A stretch of 64,000 bases of DNA from CAVVNN01 sp963749605 (lineage in GTDB: Bacteria; Actinomycetota; Thermoleophilia; Solirubrobacterales; 70-9): positions 248,001-312,000 of the forward strand of contig CAVVNN010000004.1 of NCBI GenBank assembly GCA_963749605.1, given 5' to 3'. Both the position numbers and the translations under genes were made by a program. Under the pieces are notes generated by a model, which did no database searches, was not told where the DNA came from, and saw only the letters and a list, made by a program, of their open reading frames with translations. Below are positions 32,298 to 51,259 of this stretch, in pieces. How positions within the stretch are numbered: position 1 is the stretch's first letter; each line of letters starts with the position of its first letter.

Positions 32298-32819
32298 ATG
32301 TATCGCTGGTACGTGATCAACACCTACTCCGGGCACGAGAACAAGGTCAAGCACAACCTCGAGCACCGGGTTCAGACGATGAGCCAGAACCGCAACGTGC
32401 GCCAGGTCGTCGTCCCCACCGAACAGGTCTCCGAGATGAAGGACGGCCAGAAAGTCCAGACCGAGAAACGGACCATGCCCGGCTACGTCCTCGTCAACAT
32501 GGAGCTGACCGACGACGCCTGGGGCCTGGTCAAGAACACCCCCGGCGTGACCGGCTTCGTCGGCGCCCGCAACAAACCCGTGCCGCTCTCCAAACCGGAG
32601 GTGGACCGCCTGCTGCACCGCGAGACCGCCGAGCGGCCGCGCACCCAGGCCCAGTTCTCGATCGGCGAATCGATCAAAGTCATCTCCGGCCCGCTCTCCG
32701 ACTTCTCCGGCGAGATTGCCGAGATCAACGAGGACGCCGCCAAACTCAAGGTGCTGGTATCGATCTTCGGCCGCGAGACCCCGGTCGAGGTCGGGTATGA
32801 CCAGGTGAAGAAGATCTAG
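32298..32819 (+). CDS. nusG: Transcription antitermination/pausing factor NusG
   Basis: 173 residues. NGN domain at the N terminus (MYRWYVINTYSGHENKVKHNL, then KRTMPGYVLVNMEL and VKNTPGVTGFVG) and a C-terminal KOW domain (FSIGESIKVISGPLSDFSGEIAEI). It binds RNA polymerase, and through KOW binds Rho or S10. The usual secE-nusG-rplK order holds. Confidence 0.97.
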   Translation: MYRWYVINTYSGHENKVKHNLEHRVQTMSQNRNVRQVVVPTEQVSEMKDGQKVQTEKRTMPGYVLVNMELTDDAWGLVKNTPGVTGFVGARNKPVPLSKPEVDRLLHRETAERPRTQAQFSIGESIKVISGPLSDFSGEIAEINEDAAKLKVLVSIFGRETPVEVGYDQVKKI

Positions 32820-32838
32820 CTACTCTCCCCAACCGCTC

Positions 32839-33261
32839 ATGGCAAAGAAAGTCCTCACACAGATCAAGCTGCAGATCCAGGCGGGCAACGCCAACCCGGC
32901 GCCCCCGGTCGGCCCCGCGCTGGGTCAGCACGGGGTCAACATCATGGAGTTCTGCAAAGCGTTCAACTCGCAGACCGCGGCCGAAACGGGCACCGTCATC
33001 CCAGTCGAGATCACGGTCTATGAGGACCGCTCCTTCACCTTCATCACCAAGACGCCCCCCGCCGCGGTGCTGATCAAGGAGGCGATCGGGATCCGCAAGG
33101 GCTCGGGCGAGCCCCACGTCAACAAGGTCGGCACGATCTCGATGGACCAGGTTCGCCAGATCGCCGAGCGCAAGATGCCCGACCTCAATGCCAACGACCT
33201 CGACGCCGCCTCGAAGATCATCGCCGGCACCGCCCGCTCGATGGGCGTGGACGTCGAGTAG
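32839..33261 (+). CDS. rplK: 50S ribosomal protein L11
   Basis: 140-residue uL11 of normal length. N-terminal IKLQIQAGNANPAPPVGPALGQHGVNIMEFCKAFN and the C-terminal rRNA-binding domain (GSGEPHVNKVGTISMDQVRQIAERKMPDLNA) are intact. Part of the GTPase-associated centre, where RelA and thiostrepton act. Ten bases before rplA. Confidence 0.97.
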   Translation: MAKKVLTQIKLQIQAGNANPAPPVGPALGQHGVNIMEFCKAFNSQTAAETGTVIPVEITVYEDRSFTFITKTPPAAVLIKEAIGIRKGSGEPHVNKVGTISMDQVRQIAERKMPDLNANDLDAASKIIAGTARSMGVDVE

Positions 33262-33270
33262 GGAGTTCCC

Positions 33271-33969
33271 ATGGCCCACGGCAAGCGATACCGCCAGCAG
33301 CGCGAGAAGGTCGGCAGCGGCCGCGAGTACCCCGCAGCCGAGGCGGTCGCGATGCTCAAGGAGACCGCGAGCGCCAAGTTCGACGAGACGGTCGAGTTGC
33401 ACGTGCGGCTTGGCGTCAACGTCCGCCATGCCGAGGAACAGCTGCGTGGCACCCTGGCGCTGCCGCACGGGCTTGGCAAGGACGTGACCGTCGCCGTCTT
33501 CGCCCAGGGCCAGCAGGCCCGGGACGCCGAGGCCGCCGGAGCTGACTTCGTCGGCGGCGACGACCTGGCGAAGAAAGTCGAAGAGGGGTGGACCGACTTC
33601 GACGTCGCGGTCGCTACGCCGGACATGATGCCGACGGTGGGGAAGCTGGGCCGCGTGCTCGGCCCCCAGGGCAAGATGCCGAACCCCAAGGTCGGCACCG
33701 TCACCGACGACGTCGAGAAGGCCGTCACCGAGTCGAAGGCGGGCAAGGTCGAGTACCGCACCGATCGCCAGGCGATCGTCCACATGGCGATCGGCAAGGC
33801 GAGCTTCGACGAGCAGAAGCTGCTCGACAACTACACGGCGGTGATCGAGGAGATCGTCCGCGCCAAGCCGTCCTCGGCCAAGGGCCGCTACCTCCTCTCC
33901 AGCACGCTGACGACGACGATGGGCCCCGGCATCAGGGTCGGGACCGCAAAAGAAGCCGCCACCGCCTAG
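33271..33969 (+). CDS. rplA: 50S ribosomal protein L1
   Basis: 232-residue uL1 forming the L1 stalk. Conserved TVELHVRLGVN, MMPTVGKLGRVLGPQGKMPNPKVGT and TAVIEEIVRAKPSSAKGRYL are present. In many bacteria L1 represses its own operon by binding mRNA. Ten bases after rplK. Confidence 0.97.
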   Translation: MAHGKRYRQQREKVGSGREYPAAEAVAMLKETASAKFDETVELHVRLGVNVRHAEEQLRGTLALPHGLGKDVTVAVFAQGQQARDAEAAGADFVGGDDLAKKVEEGWTDFDVAVATPDMMPTVGKLGRVLGPQGKMPNPKVGTVTDDVEKAVTESKAGKVEYRTDRQAIVHMAIGKASFDEQKLLDNYTAVIEEIVRAKPSSAKGRYLLSSTLTTTMGPGIRVGTAKEAATA

Positions 33970-34031
33970 ACTGCCACCCGCACCCGAGACCGTCGGCTGG
34001 GCAGGAGCCCGGAAGCCCGACGCAGGTAGCC

Positions 34032-34562
34032 ATGAACCGCGAGCAGAAGTCAGCCACAATCGAGGAGATCGCCGCCCAGATCGAGGGCGCCGAGGCGATC
34101 TTCGCCGTCGATTACCGCGGTATCAGCGTTCCTCAGGCGGCCGAGCTGCGATCGAAGCTCAGTGACGCCGGCGCCAGCTTCCGGGTGGTCAAGAACCGCC
34201 TGACGAAGCTCGCGGCCGAGAAGGCGGGGGAGGAGCGCCTCGCAGAGCTGCTTGCGGGCCCGACTGCGCTCACCTTCGTCCGCGGTGACACCGCGCAGGC
34301 CGCCAAGGCGATCACGACCTTCAACCGCGAGCACGAAGTGCTCACCTTCAAGGGCGGCTTCATGGAAGGCCTCAGCCTCGACGAGGACAAGTTCAAGTCG
34401 ATCGCCCGCCTGCCGTCCCGCGACGCGCTCAACGGCCAGCTCGCCGGCGTCGTCGCCAGCCCGCTGACCGGACTGGTTCGGGGACTCGGCTCGATGATCG
34501 GTGGCCTCGCGTCCCAACTTCAACAGCTTCAGACTCAAAAGGAGGAGCAAGGTGGCAACTAA
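34032..34562 (+). CDS. rplJ: 50S ribosomal protein L10
   Basis: 176-residue uL10, the anchor for L7/L12 dimers. IFAVDYRGISVPQAAELRSKLSDAGASFRVVKNRLTKLA and the C-terminal helix for L7/L12 are present. The 62-nt gap before it contains complementary GGGC/GCCC segments and could carry an L10 leader, but I see no firm structure. Its 3' end overlaps rplL by 11 nt. Confidence 0.96.
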   Translation: MNREQKSATIEEIAAQIEGAEAIFAVDYRGISVPQAAELRSKLSDAGASFRVVKNRLTKLAAEKAGEERLAELLAGPTALTFVRGDTAQAAKAITTFNREHEVLTFKGGFMEGLSLDEDKFKSIARLPSRDALNGQLAGVVASPLTGLVRGLGSMIGGLASQLQQLQTQKEEQGGN

Positions 34563-34950
34563 GACCTCAACCGAGGATTGGATCGAGGAGCTGAAGGGCA
34601 TCTCGGTCTTGGAGCTCTCCGAGCGGATCAAGGCGCTCGAGGAGGAGTTCGGCGTCTCCGCGACCGCGGTCGCGGCAGCGGCTCCCGTCGCGGCTGGCGC
34701 TCCCGCCGGCGACGGTGGCGGCGAGGAGGAGGCGGCCAGCGCGACCGTCGATGTCGTCCTGACCGAGATCGGCGGCCAGAAAGTGCCGGTGATCAAGGTA
34801 GTTCGCGCCGCGACCGGCCTCGGTCTCAAAGAGGCCAAGGCCCTGGTCGACGAGGCTCCGAAAGCGATTAAGGAGGGCGTCGAGCGCGATGAGGCCGACA
34901 AGCTGAAGGCCGAGCTCGAGGAGGCTGGCGCCACCGTAGAGCTCAAGTAG
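34552..34950 (+). CDS. rplL: 50S ribosomal protein L7/L12
   Basis: 132-residue bL12: N-terminal dimerisation helix (ISVLELSERIKALEEEFGV), an Ala/Gly/Glu-rich hinge, and the factor-binding domain ending VIKVVRAATGLGLKEAKALVDEAPKAIKEG. The GTG at 34552 with AAGGAGGAG upstream is preferred over upstream in-frame starts. Overlap with rplJ fits coupled translation. Confidence 0.95.
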   Translation: MATKTSTEDWIEELKGISVLELSERIKALEEEFGVSATAVAAAAPVAAGAPAGDGGGEEEAASATVDVVLTEIGGQKVPVIKVVRAATGLGLKEAKALVDEAPKAIKEGVERDEADKLKAELEEAGATVELK

Positions 34951-35087
34951 CGGGGGGCTGCCATGGGGCGGGCGTGACGCGTGTGTTATTTTTTGCGGTC
35001 GCGCGCCTGTGCCCCTGGCTGCCGTCAACCTGCGCCTTAACCCGCGCCGTATATCCGTCCCTCTGACCGCCTGAGGAGTCGCCGACT

Positions 35088-42691
<7,604 letters not shown>

Positions 42692-42726
42692 GACGGCTTC
42701 GGTTTAGCGAGGGTAGGGTTCGGGCG

Positions 42727-44049
42727 GTGAAGGCTGCACAGAAGGTTTGCGTTATCGGGGCGGGGAGCTCTGGGATTGCCGCGTGCCAGGTGCTGGGGGC
42801 GCGGGGGATTTCGTTCGACTGCTTCGAGAAGGGGTCGGAGGTGGGGGGGAACTGGCGCTACGAAAACGACAACGAGATGTCGTCCGCCTATCGCTCGCTG
42901 CACATCAATACGTCGCGCGGGTTGATGGCCTACAAGACGTATCCGATGCCGGATGACTATCCGGACTACCCGAATCACTTCCAGATCGCCGCCTACTTCG
43001 ACGACTACGTCGACCACTTCGGGTTTCGGGACCAGATCCGGTTTCGGGCCGAGGTCGTGAGCGTCGAGCCCGCCGATGGGGAGTGGGAGGTGACCGTCGA
43101 GGACGCCGACGGAAACCGCGAGGCCAATCGCTACCGGGCGGTGCTGGTCGCCAACGGGCACCACTGGAACCCGCGCTGGCCCGAGCCGCCGTTCCCCGGG
43201 TCGGAGGAGTTCACCGGCGAGCAGATGCACGTCCACCACTACCGTGAGCCCGAGGTGCTGCGCGGCAAGCGGGTGCTGGTGTTGGGGATCGGCAACTCGG
43301 CAACCGACATCGCGGTGGAGTCGTCGCGGATCGCGGAGAAGACCTTCCTGGCGATGCGCCGCGGCGCCTACGTCCTGCCCAAGTACCTGGGCGGCAAACC
43401 GACCGACGAATCCGCTTCACCGCTCCTGACGCGCCTGCCGCTGCCGGTGCAGCGCTTTTTCATCATGCGGATGCTGGGCTTGGCGGCGGGGGATCCGACC
43501 GCCTACGGCCTGCCCAAGCCCGACCACAAGCTGCTCGAGGCGCATCCGACCGTCTCCGCCGAGCTGCTTTCGCGACTTGGCCACGGCGACATCCTCGTCA
43601 AGCCGAACATCGATCGCTTCAGCGGCGGCCGGACGGTCCGCTTCGCCGACGGCAGCGAGGAGGAGATCGACCTCGTCGTCTACTGCACCGGCTACAAGAT
43701 CACCTTCCCGTTCTTCGACGAGAAGCTGGTCTCGGCTCGCGACAACCGGCTGCCGCTCTACCGGCGGGTCGCCTCGGTCGAGCATCAGGGCCTCTACTTC
43801 ATCGGCCTGATCCAGCCGCTCGGCGCGATCATGCCGATCGCCGAGGCCCAGTCCGAGTGGGTGGCGGACCTGCTCGGCGGCCGCGGGACGCTGCCCTCAC
43901 CGGCGCAGATGCGGGCGGAGATCGCCGATGCCGGAAGGAAGATGCGGAAGCGCTACGTCGCCTCTAAGCGTCACACGATCCAGGTGGACTTCCACCCCTA
44001 CCTGCGCGAGATCCGGCGCGAGCGAAAGCAGGCGGCGCAGCGGGTCTGA
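42727..44049 (+). CDS. Flavin-containing monooxygenase
   Basis: 440 residues from GTG 42727. FAD motif VCVIGAGSSGIAACQVLGARG at the N terminus, second nucleotide motif VLVLGIGNSATDIAVE (NADPH) near residue 180, and the FMO fingerprint FTGEQMHVHHYR. FMOs oxygenate soft nucleophiles (amines, sulfides) or ketones. An accessory metabolic gene wedged between rpoC and the rpsLG block; its 3' end overlaps a reverse-strand small-protein frame. Confidence 0.9.
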   Translation: MKAAQKVCVIGAGSSGIAACQVLGARGISFDCFEKGSEVGGNWRYENDNEMSSAYRSLHINTSRGLMAYKTYPMPDDYPDYPNHFQIAAYFDDYVDHFGFRDQIRFRAEVVSVEPADGEWEVTVEDADGNREANRYRAVLVANGHHWNPRWPEPPFPGSEEFTGEQMHVHHYREPEVLRGKRVLVLGIGNSATDIAVESSRIAEKTFLAMRRGAYVLPKYLGGKPTDESASPLLTRLPLPVQRFFIMRMLGLAAGDPTAYGLPKPDHKLLEAHPTVSAELLSRLGHGDILVKPNIDRFSGGRTVRFADGSEEEIDLVVYCTGYKITFPFFDEKLVSARDNRLPLYRRVASVEHQGLYFIGLIQPLGAIMPIAEAQSEWVADLLGGRGTLPSPAQMRAEIADAGRKMRKRYVASKRHTIQVDFHPYLREIRRERKQAAQRV

Positions 44050-44380
44050 GGGGGGAGGCGGCGGGGTGTCCCTCCCGCTTGCTGGGTTTTTCGCCAGTGG
44101 AGGCCGTGGCCGTCCGAGGATCGTGGCTGGGGCGAAAAAGAGGACGCCGCTGCGCAGGAGGGGCGCCCCGCCGCCTCCTCACGCCGTCGCCGTGTGGGCC
44201 ATGCTGAGGGCCGCGGGGGCGGGTAGGGAATGGGCGCCAGCGCTTGAAGCCATCGTCCGTGTCCTCCGCCCCGCCTTCCGCCTCGGGGGGCTTGCTTGCC
44301 CACCAGACGAGCCAGAGCGAACCGAGCACCGGGATCTTCAAGACGACGAGGAGAAAGAAAATCGGCCAGAACCCTGTCAC
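43964..44380 (-). CDS. Small single-span membrane protein
   Basis: 138 residues from GTG 44380. One strong transmembrane helix at the N terminus (FWPIFFLLVVLKIPVLGSLWLVWWA), then a polar Arg/Pro/Gly-rich tail (RPRGPQHGPHGDGVRRRRG). Such one-span Arg/Pro-tailed proteins are common in this lineage. It overlaps the FMO 3' end by 86 nt. Last gene of a reverse-strand run from rpsL. Function unknown. Confidence 0.5.
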   Translation of the reverse strand: MTGFWPIFFLLVVLKIPVLGSLWLVWWASKPPEAEGGAEDTDDGFKRWRPFPTRPRGPQHGPHGDGVRRRRGAPPAQRRPLFRPSHDPRTATASTGEKPSKREGHPAASPLRPAAPPAFARAGSRAGRGGSPPGSCDA

Positions 44381-44386
44381 CGCGAC

Positions 44387-44866
44387 TCAGTCTAGACCGC
44401 GAGCCCACGCCGTCAAAGCTTCGACCTGGACCTCCTCGAGGCCGAGGTGGGACTCGGTCGGGACGAGGAGGGTGGGCTGATCGCGTTTCCGCGCCCACTC
44501 GTAGCAGCTCTCGTCGAAGTTGTCGTCGACCCAGGCCATCGCGCGGCCCTCGCCATACTCGTCGAGCGGACCCAGCTTCCAGTGCGCCGAGCCGAATCGC
44601 GCCGCGCCGTCGAAAGTCAGGTGCGGCAGCTCCGGCAGCCCGAGCAGGTTGGGCAGGTAGTCGTTCGCCCGGTCCTCCCATCCCGTCGCCCAGACCAGCT
44701 CATAGTGCTCTGCCAGCCGCCTCAGCCGCTCCCCGGCCATCAACGAGATGCAGTGCACCATCCCGTCGATCAGCTCGAACCGCGCCGCCCCCCTGTCCGG
44801 TGGCTCGTCGAACCCGAAGAGACTGATGACGCCGTCGACGTCGACAGCGAGGATCGGCCGGCTCAT
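44387..44866 (-). CDS. HAD-like protein
   Basis: 159 residues with a DVDGV motif I (ILAVDVDGVISLFGF), then AEHYELVWATGWEDRAN and a WVDDNFDESCYEWARKR acidic block, the layout of small HAD phosphatase-like proteins. The substrate is unknown. It follows rpsG by 13 nt on the same strand, so it is probably co-transcribed with rpsL-rpsG. Confidence 0.72.
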   Translation of the reverse strand: MSRPILAVDVDGVISLFGFDEPPDRGAARFELIDGMVHCISLMAGERLRRLAEHYELVWATGWEDRANDYLPNLLGLPELPHLTFDGAARFGSAHWKLGPLDEYGEGRAMAWVDDNFDESCYEWARKRDQPTLLVPTESHLGLEEVQVEALTAWARGLD

Positions 44867-44879
44867 GGAGCCAGGCTAG

Positions 44880-45350
44880 CTACCAGCGGTAGTGGGCAAA
44901 CGCCTTGTTTGCCTGGGCCATGCGGTAGATGTCGTCCTTCCGCTTCCAGGCGCTGCCCTGCTGCTGGTTCGCGTCGAGGATCTCGTTGGCGAGGCGCTCG
45001 GCCATCGAGTACTCGCGACGCCCGCGCGCGTAGGTGACCAGCCAGCGGACCGCGAGCGTGCGGGCGCGGCGGGCCGGGACCTCGACCGGAACCTGGTAGG
45101 TGGCGCCGCCGACCCGGCGGGAGCGCACCTCGAGCACCGGGGTCAGCTGCTTGACAGCCGCCTCCAGCGTCTCGACCGGATCCCCGCCGGTCCGCTCGCT
45201 GACGATCGCGAGGCTGTCGTAGACGATCCGCTCGGCGAGGGACTTCTTGCCGTCCTCCATCACCTTGTTGATCACCTGCTGGACGAGCCGATTGCGATGG
45301 CGCGCATCCGGTTCGACCGGGCGGATCTGAGCTGCGGAGCGACGGGGCAT
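44880..45350 (-). CDS. rpsG: 30S ribosomal protein S7
   Basis: 156-residue uS7, intact (MPRRSAAQIRPVEPDARHRN, then LVQQVINKVMEDGKKSLAERIVYDSL and the C-terminal NKAFAHYRW). It organises the 3' domain of 16S rRNA. It is on the reverse strand, 16 nt after rpsL, pointing away from fusA, whereas str operons normally run rpsL-rpsG-fusA-tuf in one direction. Confidence 0.97.
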   Translation of the reverse strand: MPRRSAAQIRPVEPDARHRNRLVQQVINKVMEDGKKSLAERIVYDSLAIVSERTGGDPVETLEAAVKQLTPVLEVRSRRVGGATYQVPVEVPARRARTLAVRWLVTYARGRREYSMAERLANEILDANQQQGSAWKRKDDIYRMAQANKAFAHYRW

Positions 45351-45366
45351 CAGCGCACGAACGCGA

Positions 45367-45762
45367 TCATGAGGCCTTGACGCCGTAGCGGGAGCGGGCC
45401 TGCTTGCGGTCGGAGACGCCGGCCGCGTCGAGCGTGCCGCGGACGACCTTGTAGCGCACGCCCGGCAGGTCCTTGACCCGGCCTCCGCGGACCAGCACGA
45501 CCGAGTGCTCCTGAAGGTTGTGGCCCTCGCCGGGAATGTAGGTGGTGACCTCCATCCCGTTGGTCAGCCGCACACGGGCGATCTTGCGCAGAGCGGAGTT
45601 CGGCTTCTTCGGCGTCACCGTGGCGACGCGGGTGCAGACGCCGCGCCGCTGGGGGGCGGCAACGCGCTTCTTGCGACCCTGGCCCGACTTGAGGCCCGGT
45701 GTCGTCGTCTTCTTCTTCGGGCGCTTGCGGCCCTTGCGTACAAGTTGGTTCGTGTTCGGCAC
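45367..45762 (-). CDS. rpsL: 30S ribosomal protein S12
   Basis: 131-residue uS12 from GTG 45762 (MPNTNQLVRKGRKRPKKKTT). Decoding-site loops TPKKPNSALRKIARVRLTNG and GGRVKDLPGVRYKVVRGTLD are intact, with Lys at the classic streptomycin position. It is the first ribosomal gene of the reverse-strand block. A membrane-protein frame overlaps its 5' end by 148 nt in another phase. Confidence 0.97.
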   Translation of the reverse strand: MPNTNQLVRKGRKRPKKKTTTPGLKSGQGRKKRVAAPQRRGVCTRVATVTPKKPNSALRKIARVRLTNGMEVTTYIPGEGHNLQEHSVVLVRGGRVKDLPGVRYKVVRGTLDAAGVSDRKQARSRYGVKAS

Positions 45763-46529
45763 GGCCGCGCATAGTAGAGCAGTCCGCCGAGAACCAGCCC
45801 CGCCGCAGCCGCCAACTCGGCGTAGAAGCCGTCGCGGAGCACCGCGGTCGCGCCGGCGAAGCGCGAGGACTGGGCGCCCGCGTCCAGCCCCGCAGGCAGG
45901 TCGACGAGGAGGATCAGGGCGACACAGAGCAGGCCGATGAAGGCGATCGCGCGGCCGAGCCCACGCCGCCGCTCGGGGCGAAGCGCGAGCAGGGCGAGCC
46001 CGGCGGCCAGCAGGGCGATCGGGATCAGCAGATAGGAGTGCGCCTGCCCGGCCGTCCTCGCGCCGACGGTGGGCGGGGCCGCGACCGTGGGCAGGCCCGC
46101 GTACCCGGGCTGCCCGATCTCGACGCTGCGGTAGTCGACGAACTGGGCGACGATGAGGCAGATCGCAGACGCGACGACGACGCCGCAGAGCGCTCGGCTC
46201 GGCGTGACCACGGCGCTCGTCCGTGTCGCCGCCCTCGCCGCGCCTGCGCCCACCGCACGCAGATGGCGCTCGGAGGCGGCGAGAGCGCGGAAGAAGAGCG
46301 CCGCCGCGGGACGCGCGCGCCCGCCGGTCCAGCGCCCCAAACGCACTGCGATTGCGCGCGCCCGCTCCGCCCAACGGGCGCCAACCGGACGCATGCGCCG
46401 CTCCCAGCGGATGGCGACGGGGCGAGTGCGCTTGCGCCATCGAGCCGCCAGCGGCTCGGCCCGCTGCAGCAGGCGGTCGGTCCTGCGGTCCACCGCGCGC
46501 GTCCACTTCGACACCGATGCCGATGCCAT
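45615..46529 (-). CDS. Four-helix membrane protein between rpsL and fusA
   Basis: About 304 residues from ATG 46529 (upstream ATGs to 46661 possible). A basic N-terminal half (RRTDRLLQRAEPLAARWRKR) is followed by four hydrophobic spans: ALCGVVVASAICLIVAQFV, YLLIPIALLAAGLALLAL, AIAFIGLLCVALILLVDL and ELAAAAGLVLGGLLYYA. After the last span the frame enters rpsL in another phase for 148 nt; that Arg-rich tail may be spurious. The gene lies head-to-head with fusA. Function unknown. Confidence 0.55.
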   Translation of the reverse strand: MASASVSKWTRAVDRRTDRLLQRAEPLAARWRKRTRPVAIRWERRMRPVGARWAERARAIAVRLGRWTGGRARPAAALFFRALAASERHLRAVGAGAARAATRTSAVVTPSRALCGVVVASAICLIVAQFVDYRSVEIGQPGYAGLPTVAAPPTVGARTAGQAHSYLLIPIALLAAGLALLALRPERRRGLGRAIAFIGLLCVALILLVDLPAGLDAGAQSSRFAGATAVLRDGFYAELAAAAGLVLGGLLYYARPCRTRTNLYARAASARRRRRRHRASSRARVARSALPPPSGAASAPASPR

Positions 46530-46553
46530 CGCGATTCGACCCCGCGCCGCTGC

Positions 46554-46619
46554 TATCATCGCGCGTCGCTCAGGCTGCGTCTTCGCAGCAGGTTTCGCCG
46601 GGCCCGCGAGGGCCTTTTT
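46554..46619 (+). promoter_or_regulatory. fusA leader with promoter box and attenuator-like hairpins
   Basis: TGCTATCAT provides an extended -10 (TATCAT at 46554-46559). Downstream hairpin GCTGCG-TCTT-CGCAGC (46574-46589) and then GGCCC-GCGA-GGGCC followed by TTTTT (46601-46619) look like an antiterminator/terminator arrangement about 85 nt before the fusA start. No convincing -35 is seen. It lies inside the antisense membrane-protein frame. Confidence 0.5.
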
Positions 46620-46703
46620 CATGCGCTTATCCCGGCTCTCGCCGGAGCGCCTACGTTTCACTCGACCCCCGCTTCAAGGACAACCACCACCAACCTTACG
46701 GAC

Positions 46704-48815
<2,112 letters not shown>

Positions 48816-48958
48816 CCCAACCGCGGGCGAGGCGGGCATCTGGCTATATTTCCCAGGTTCGCCCGCAGGCAGAGCAAAATGCCCTGCCACGCAGTGCTCC
48901 ACAGACTTAAACAGCCAAACCAGACAGAACCCGACTTCGAAAGGTAGAACGGAGAGAG

Positions 48959-50143
<1,185 letters not shown>

Positions 50144-50151
50144 CGACCCAG

Positions 50152-50174
50152 GGGCGGGCCTCGGCCCGCCCTTT
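50152..50174 (+). terminator. Terminator-like hairpin after tuf
   Basis: GGGCGGGCC-TC-GGCCCGCCC followed by TTT and CG. A perfect 9-bp stem with a two-base loop and a short T tract. Probably partial termination at the end of tuf. Confidence 0.6.
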
Positions 50175-50220
50175 CGCTGCCCGCCCGGGCGGCGAGACAA
50201 CTGCAAAGGACATACGACCG

Positions 50221-50252
50221 GGGCGGCGCCCCAACACAAGGGGCCCCGCCCT
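50221..50252 (+). promoter_or_regulatory. Second hairpin in the rpsJ leader
   Basis: GGGCGG-C-GCCCC, loop AACACAA, then GGGGC-C-CCGCCC, followed by TTATTG; one internal mismatch. It lies 50 nt before the rpsJ start. Candidate attenuator or r-protein-binding site of the S10 operon; no Rho-independent T tract of normal length. Confidence 0.45.
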
Positions 50253-50301
50253 TATTGCGCGGTTAGGACCGCGCGAGAAAGACCGAGAGAACAGAATCGA
50301 A

Positions 50302-50622
50302 GTGGCAGCGATAGCGGCACAGAAAATCCGGATCCGACTGAAGGCGTACGACCACGACGCCATAGATCGGGCTGCCCGCGAGATCGTCGAGACCGCGGAG
50401 CGCACCGGCGCCAGCGTTTCCGGGCCGGTGCCGCTGCCGACCGAGAAAAACGTCTACTGCGTGATCCGCTCGCCGTTCAAGGACAAGGACTCGCGCGAGC
50501 ACTTCGAGATTCGCACCCACAAGCGGCTGATCGACATCCTCCAGCCATCGCCGAAAACCGTCGACTCGCTGCAGCGGCTGGACTCGCTGCCGGCGGGCGT
50601 CGACATCGAGATCCGCCTCTAG
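50302..50622 (+). CDS. rpsJ: 30S ribosomal protein S10
   Basis: 106-residue uS10 from GTG 50302 (KIRIRLKAYDHDAIDRAAREIVETAERTGA). Also NusE, partner of NusB/NusG. First gene of the long S10-spc run. rplC starts 7 nt downstream. Confidence 0.97.
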   Translation: MAAIAAQKIRIRLKAYDHDAIDRAAREIVETAERTGASVSGPVPLPTEKNVYCVIRSPFKDKDSREHFEIRTHKRLIDILQPSPKTVDSLQRLDSLPAGVDIEIRL

Positions 50623-50629
50623 GTTCGTG

Positions 50630-51259
50630 ATGGCCGCGATCCTTGGAAAGAAGCTGGGTATGACGCAGTTGTTCCGCGAGGACGGGACGGTCGTGCCGGT
50701 GACGGTGATCGAGGCCGGACCCTGCAAGGTGACCGCGGTCCGCGAGGCCGAGCGCGACGGTTACGCCGCCGTGCAGCTCGCCTTCGGCGAGGTCAAGGCG
50801 GGCAAGCTGAGCAAGGCGGAGGAGGGTCACCTGAAGAAGGCCGGCGCGCCGCCGATGCGCCACCTGGTCGAGTTTCGCGACGAGGGCCCCGGCGGAGACG
50901 ACCCGATCAAAATAGGCGATGACGTCACCGTCGATTCCTTCGAGGCCGGCCAGAAGGTGAAGGTCTCGGGGATTTCGATCGGCAAGGGCTTTCAGGGTGG
51001 GATCAAGCGCCACAACTTCAGCCGCGGGCCGGTCAGCCACGGCTCCCACAATGTCCGTGCCCCCGGCTCGATCGGCGCCAGCGCCTTCCCGGCCCGCGTC
51101 TTCAAAGGGATGCGGATGCCCGGGCAGATGGGCAATAAGCGCATCACCCAGAAGGGCCTGGAGGTCGCCGACGTCGACGCCGAGCGCAACCTGCTCCTGA
51201 TCAAGGGCTCAGTGCCGGGCTCGCGCAACGCCGTGGTGGAGGTAAGGACCGATGATTAA
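50630..51259 (+). CDS. rplC: 50S ribosomal protein L3
   Basis: 209-residue uL3, near the peptidyl transferase centre. MAAILGKKLGMTQLFREDG, KGFQGGIKRHNFSRGPVSHGSHNVR and the PGQMGNKRITQKGLEV loop are intact. GTG 50627 directly upstream is an alternative start. Overlaps rplD by 8 nt. Confidence 0.97.
   Translation: MAAILGKKLGMTQLFREDGTVVPVTVIEAGPCKVTAVREAERDGYAAVQLAFGEVKAGKLSKAEEGHLKKAGAPPMRHLVEFRDEGPGGDDPIKIGDDVTVDSFEAGQKVKVSGISIGKGFQGGIKRHNFSRGPVSHGSHNVRAPGSIGASAFPARVFKGMRMPGQMGNKRITQKGLEVADVDAERNLLLIKGSVPGSRNAVVEVRTDD

Noticed and set aside
45699..46703. Apparent 335-residue N-terminal extension of EF-G
   Set aside because: The EF-G family starts at MARNFPLEKTRN; the upstream part is Arg/Pro-rich and antisense to a membrane protein and rpsL.
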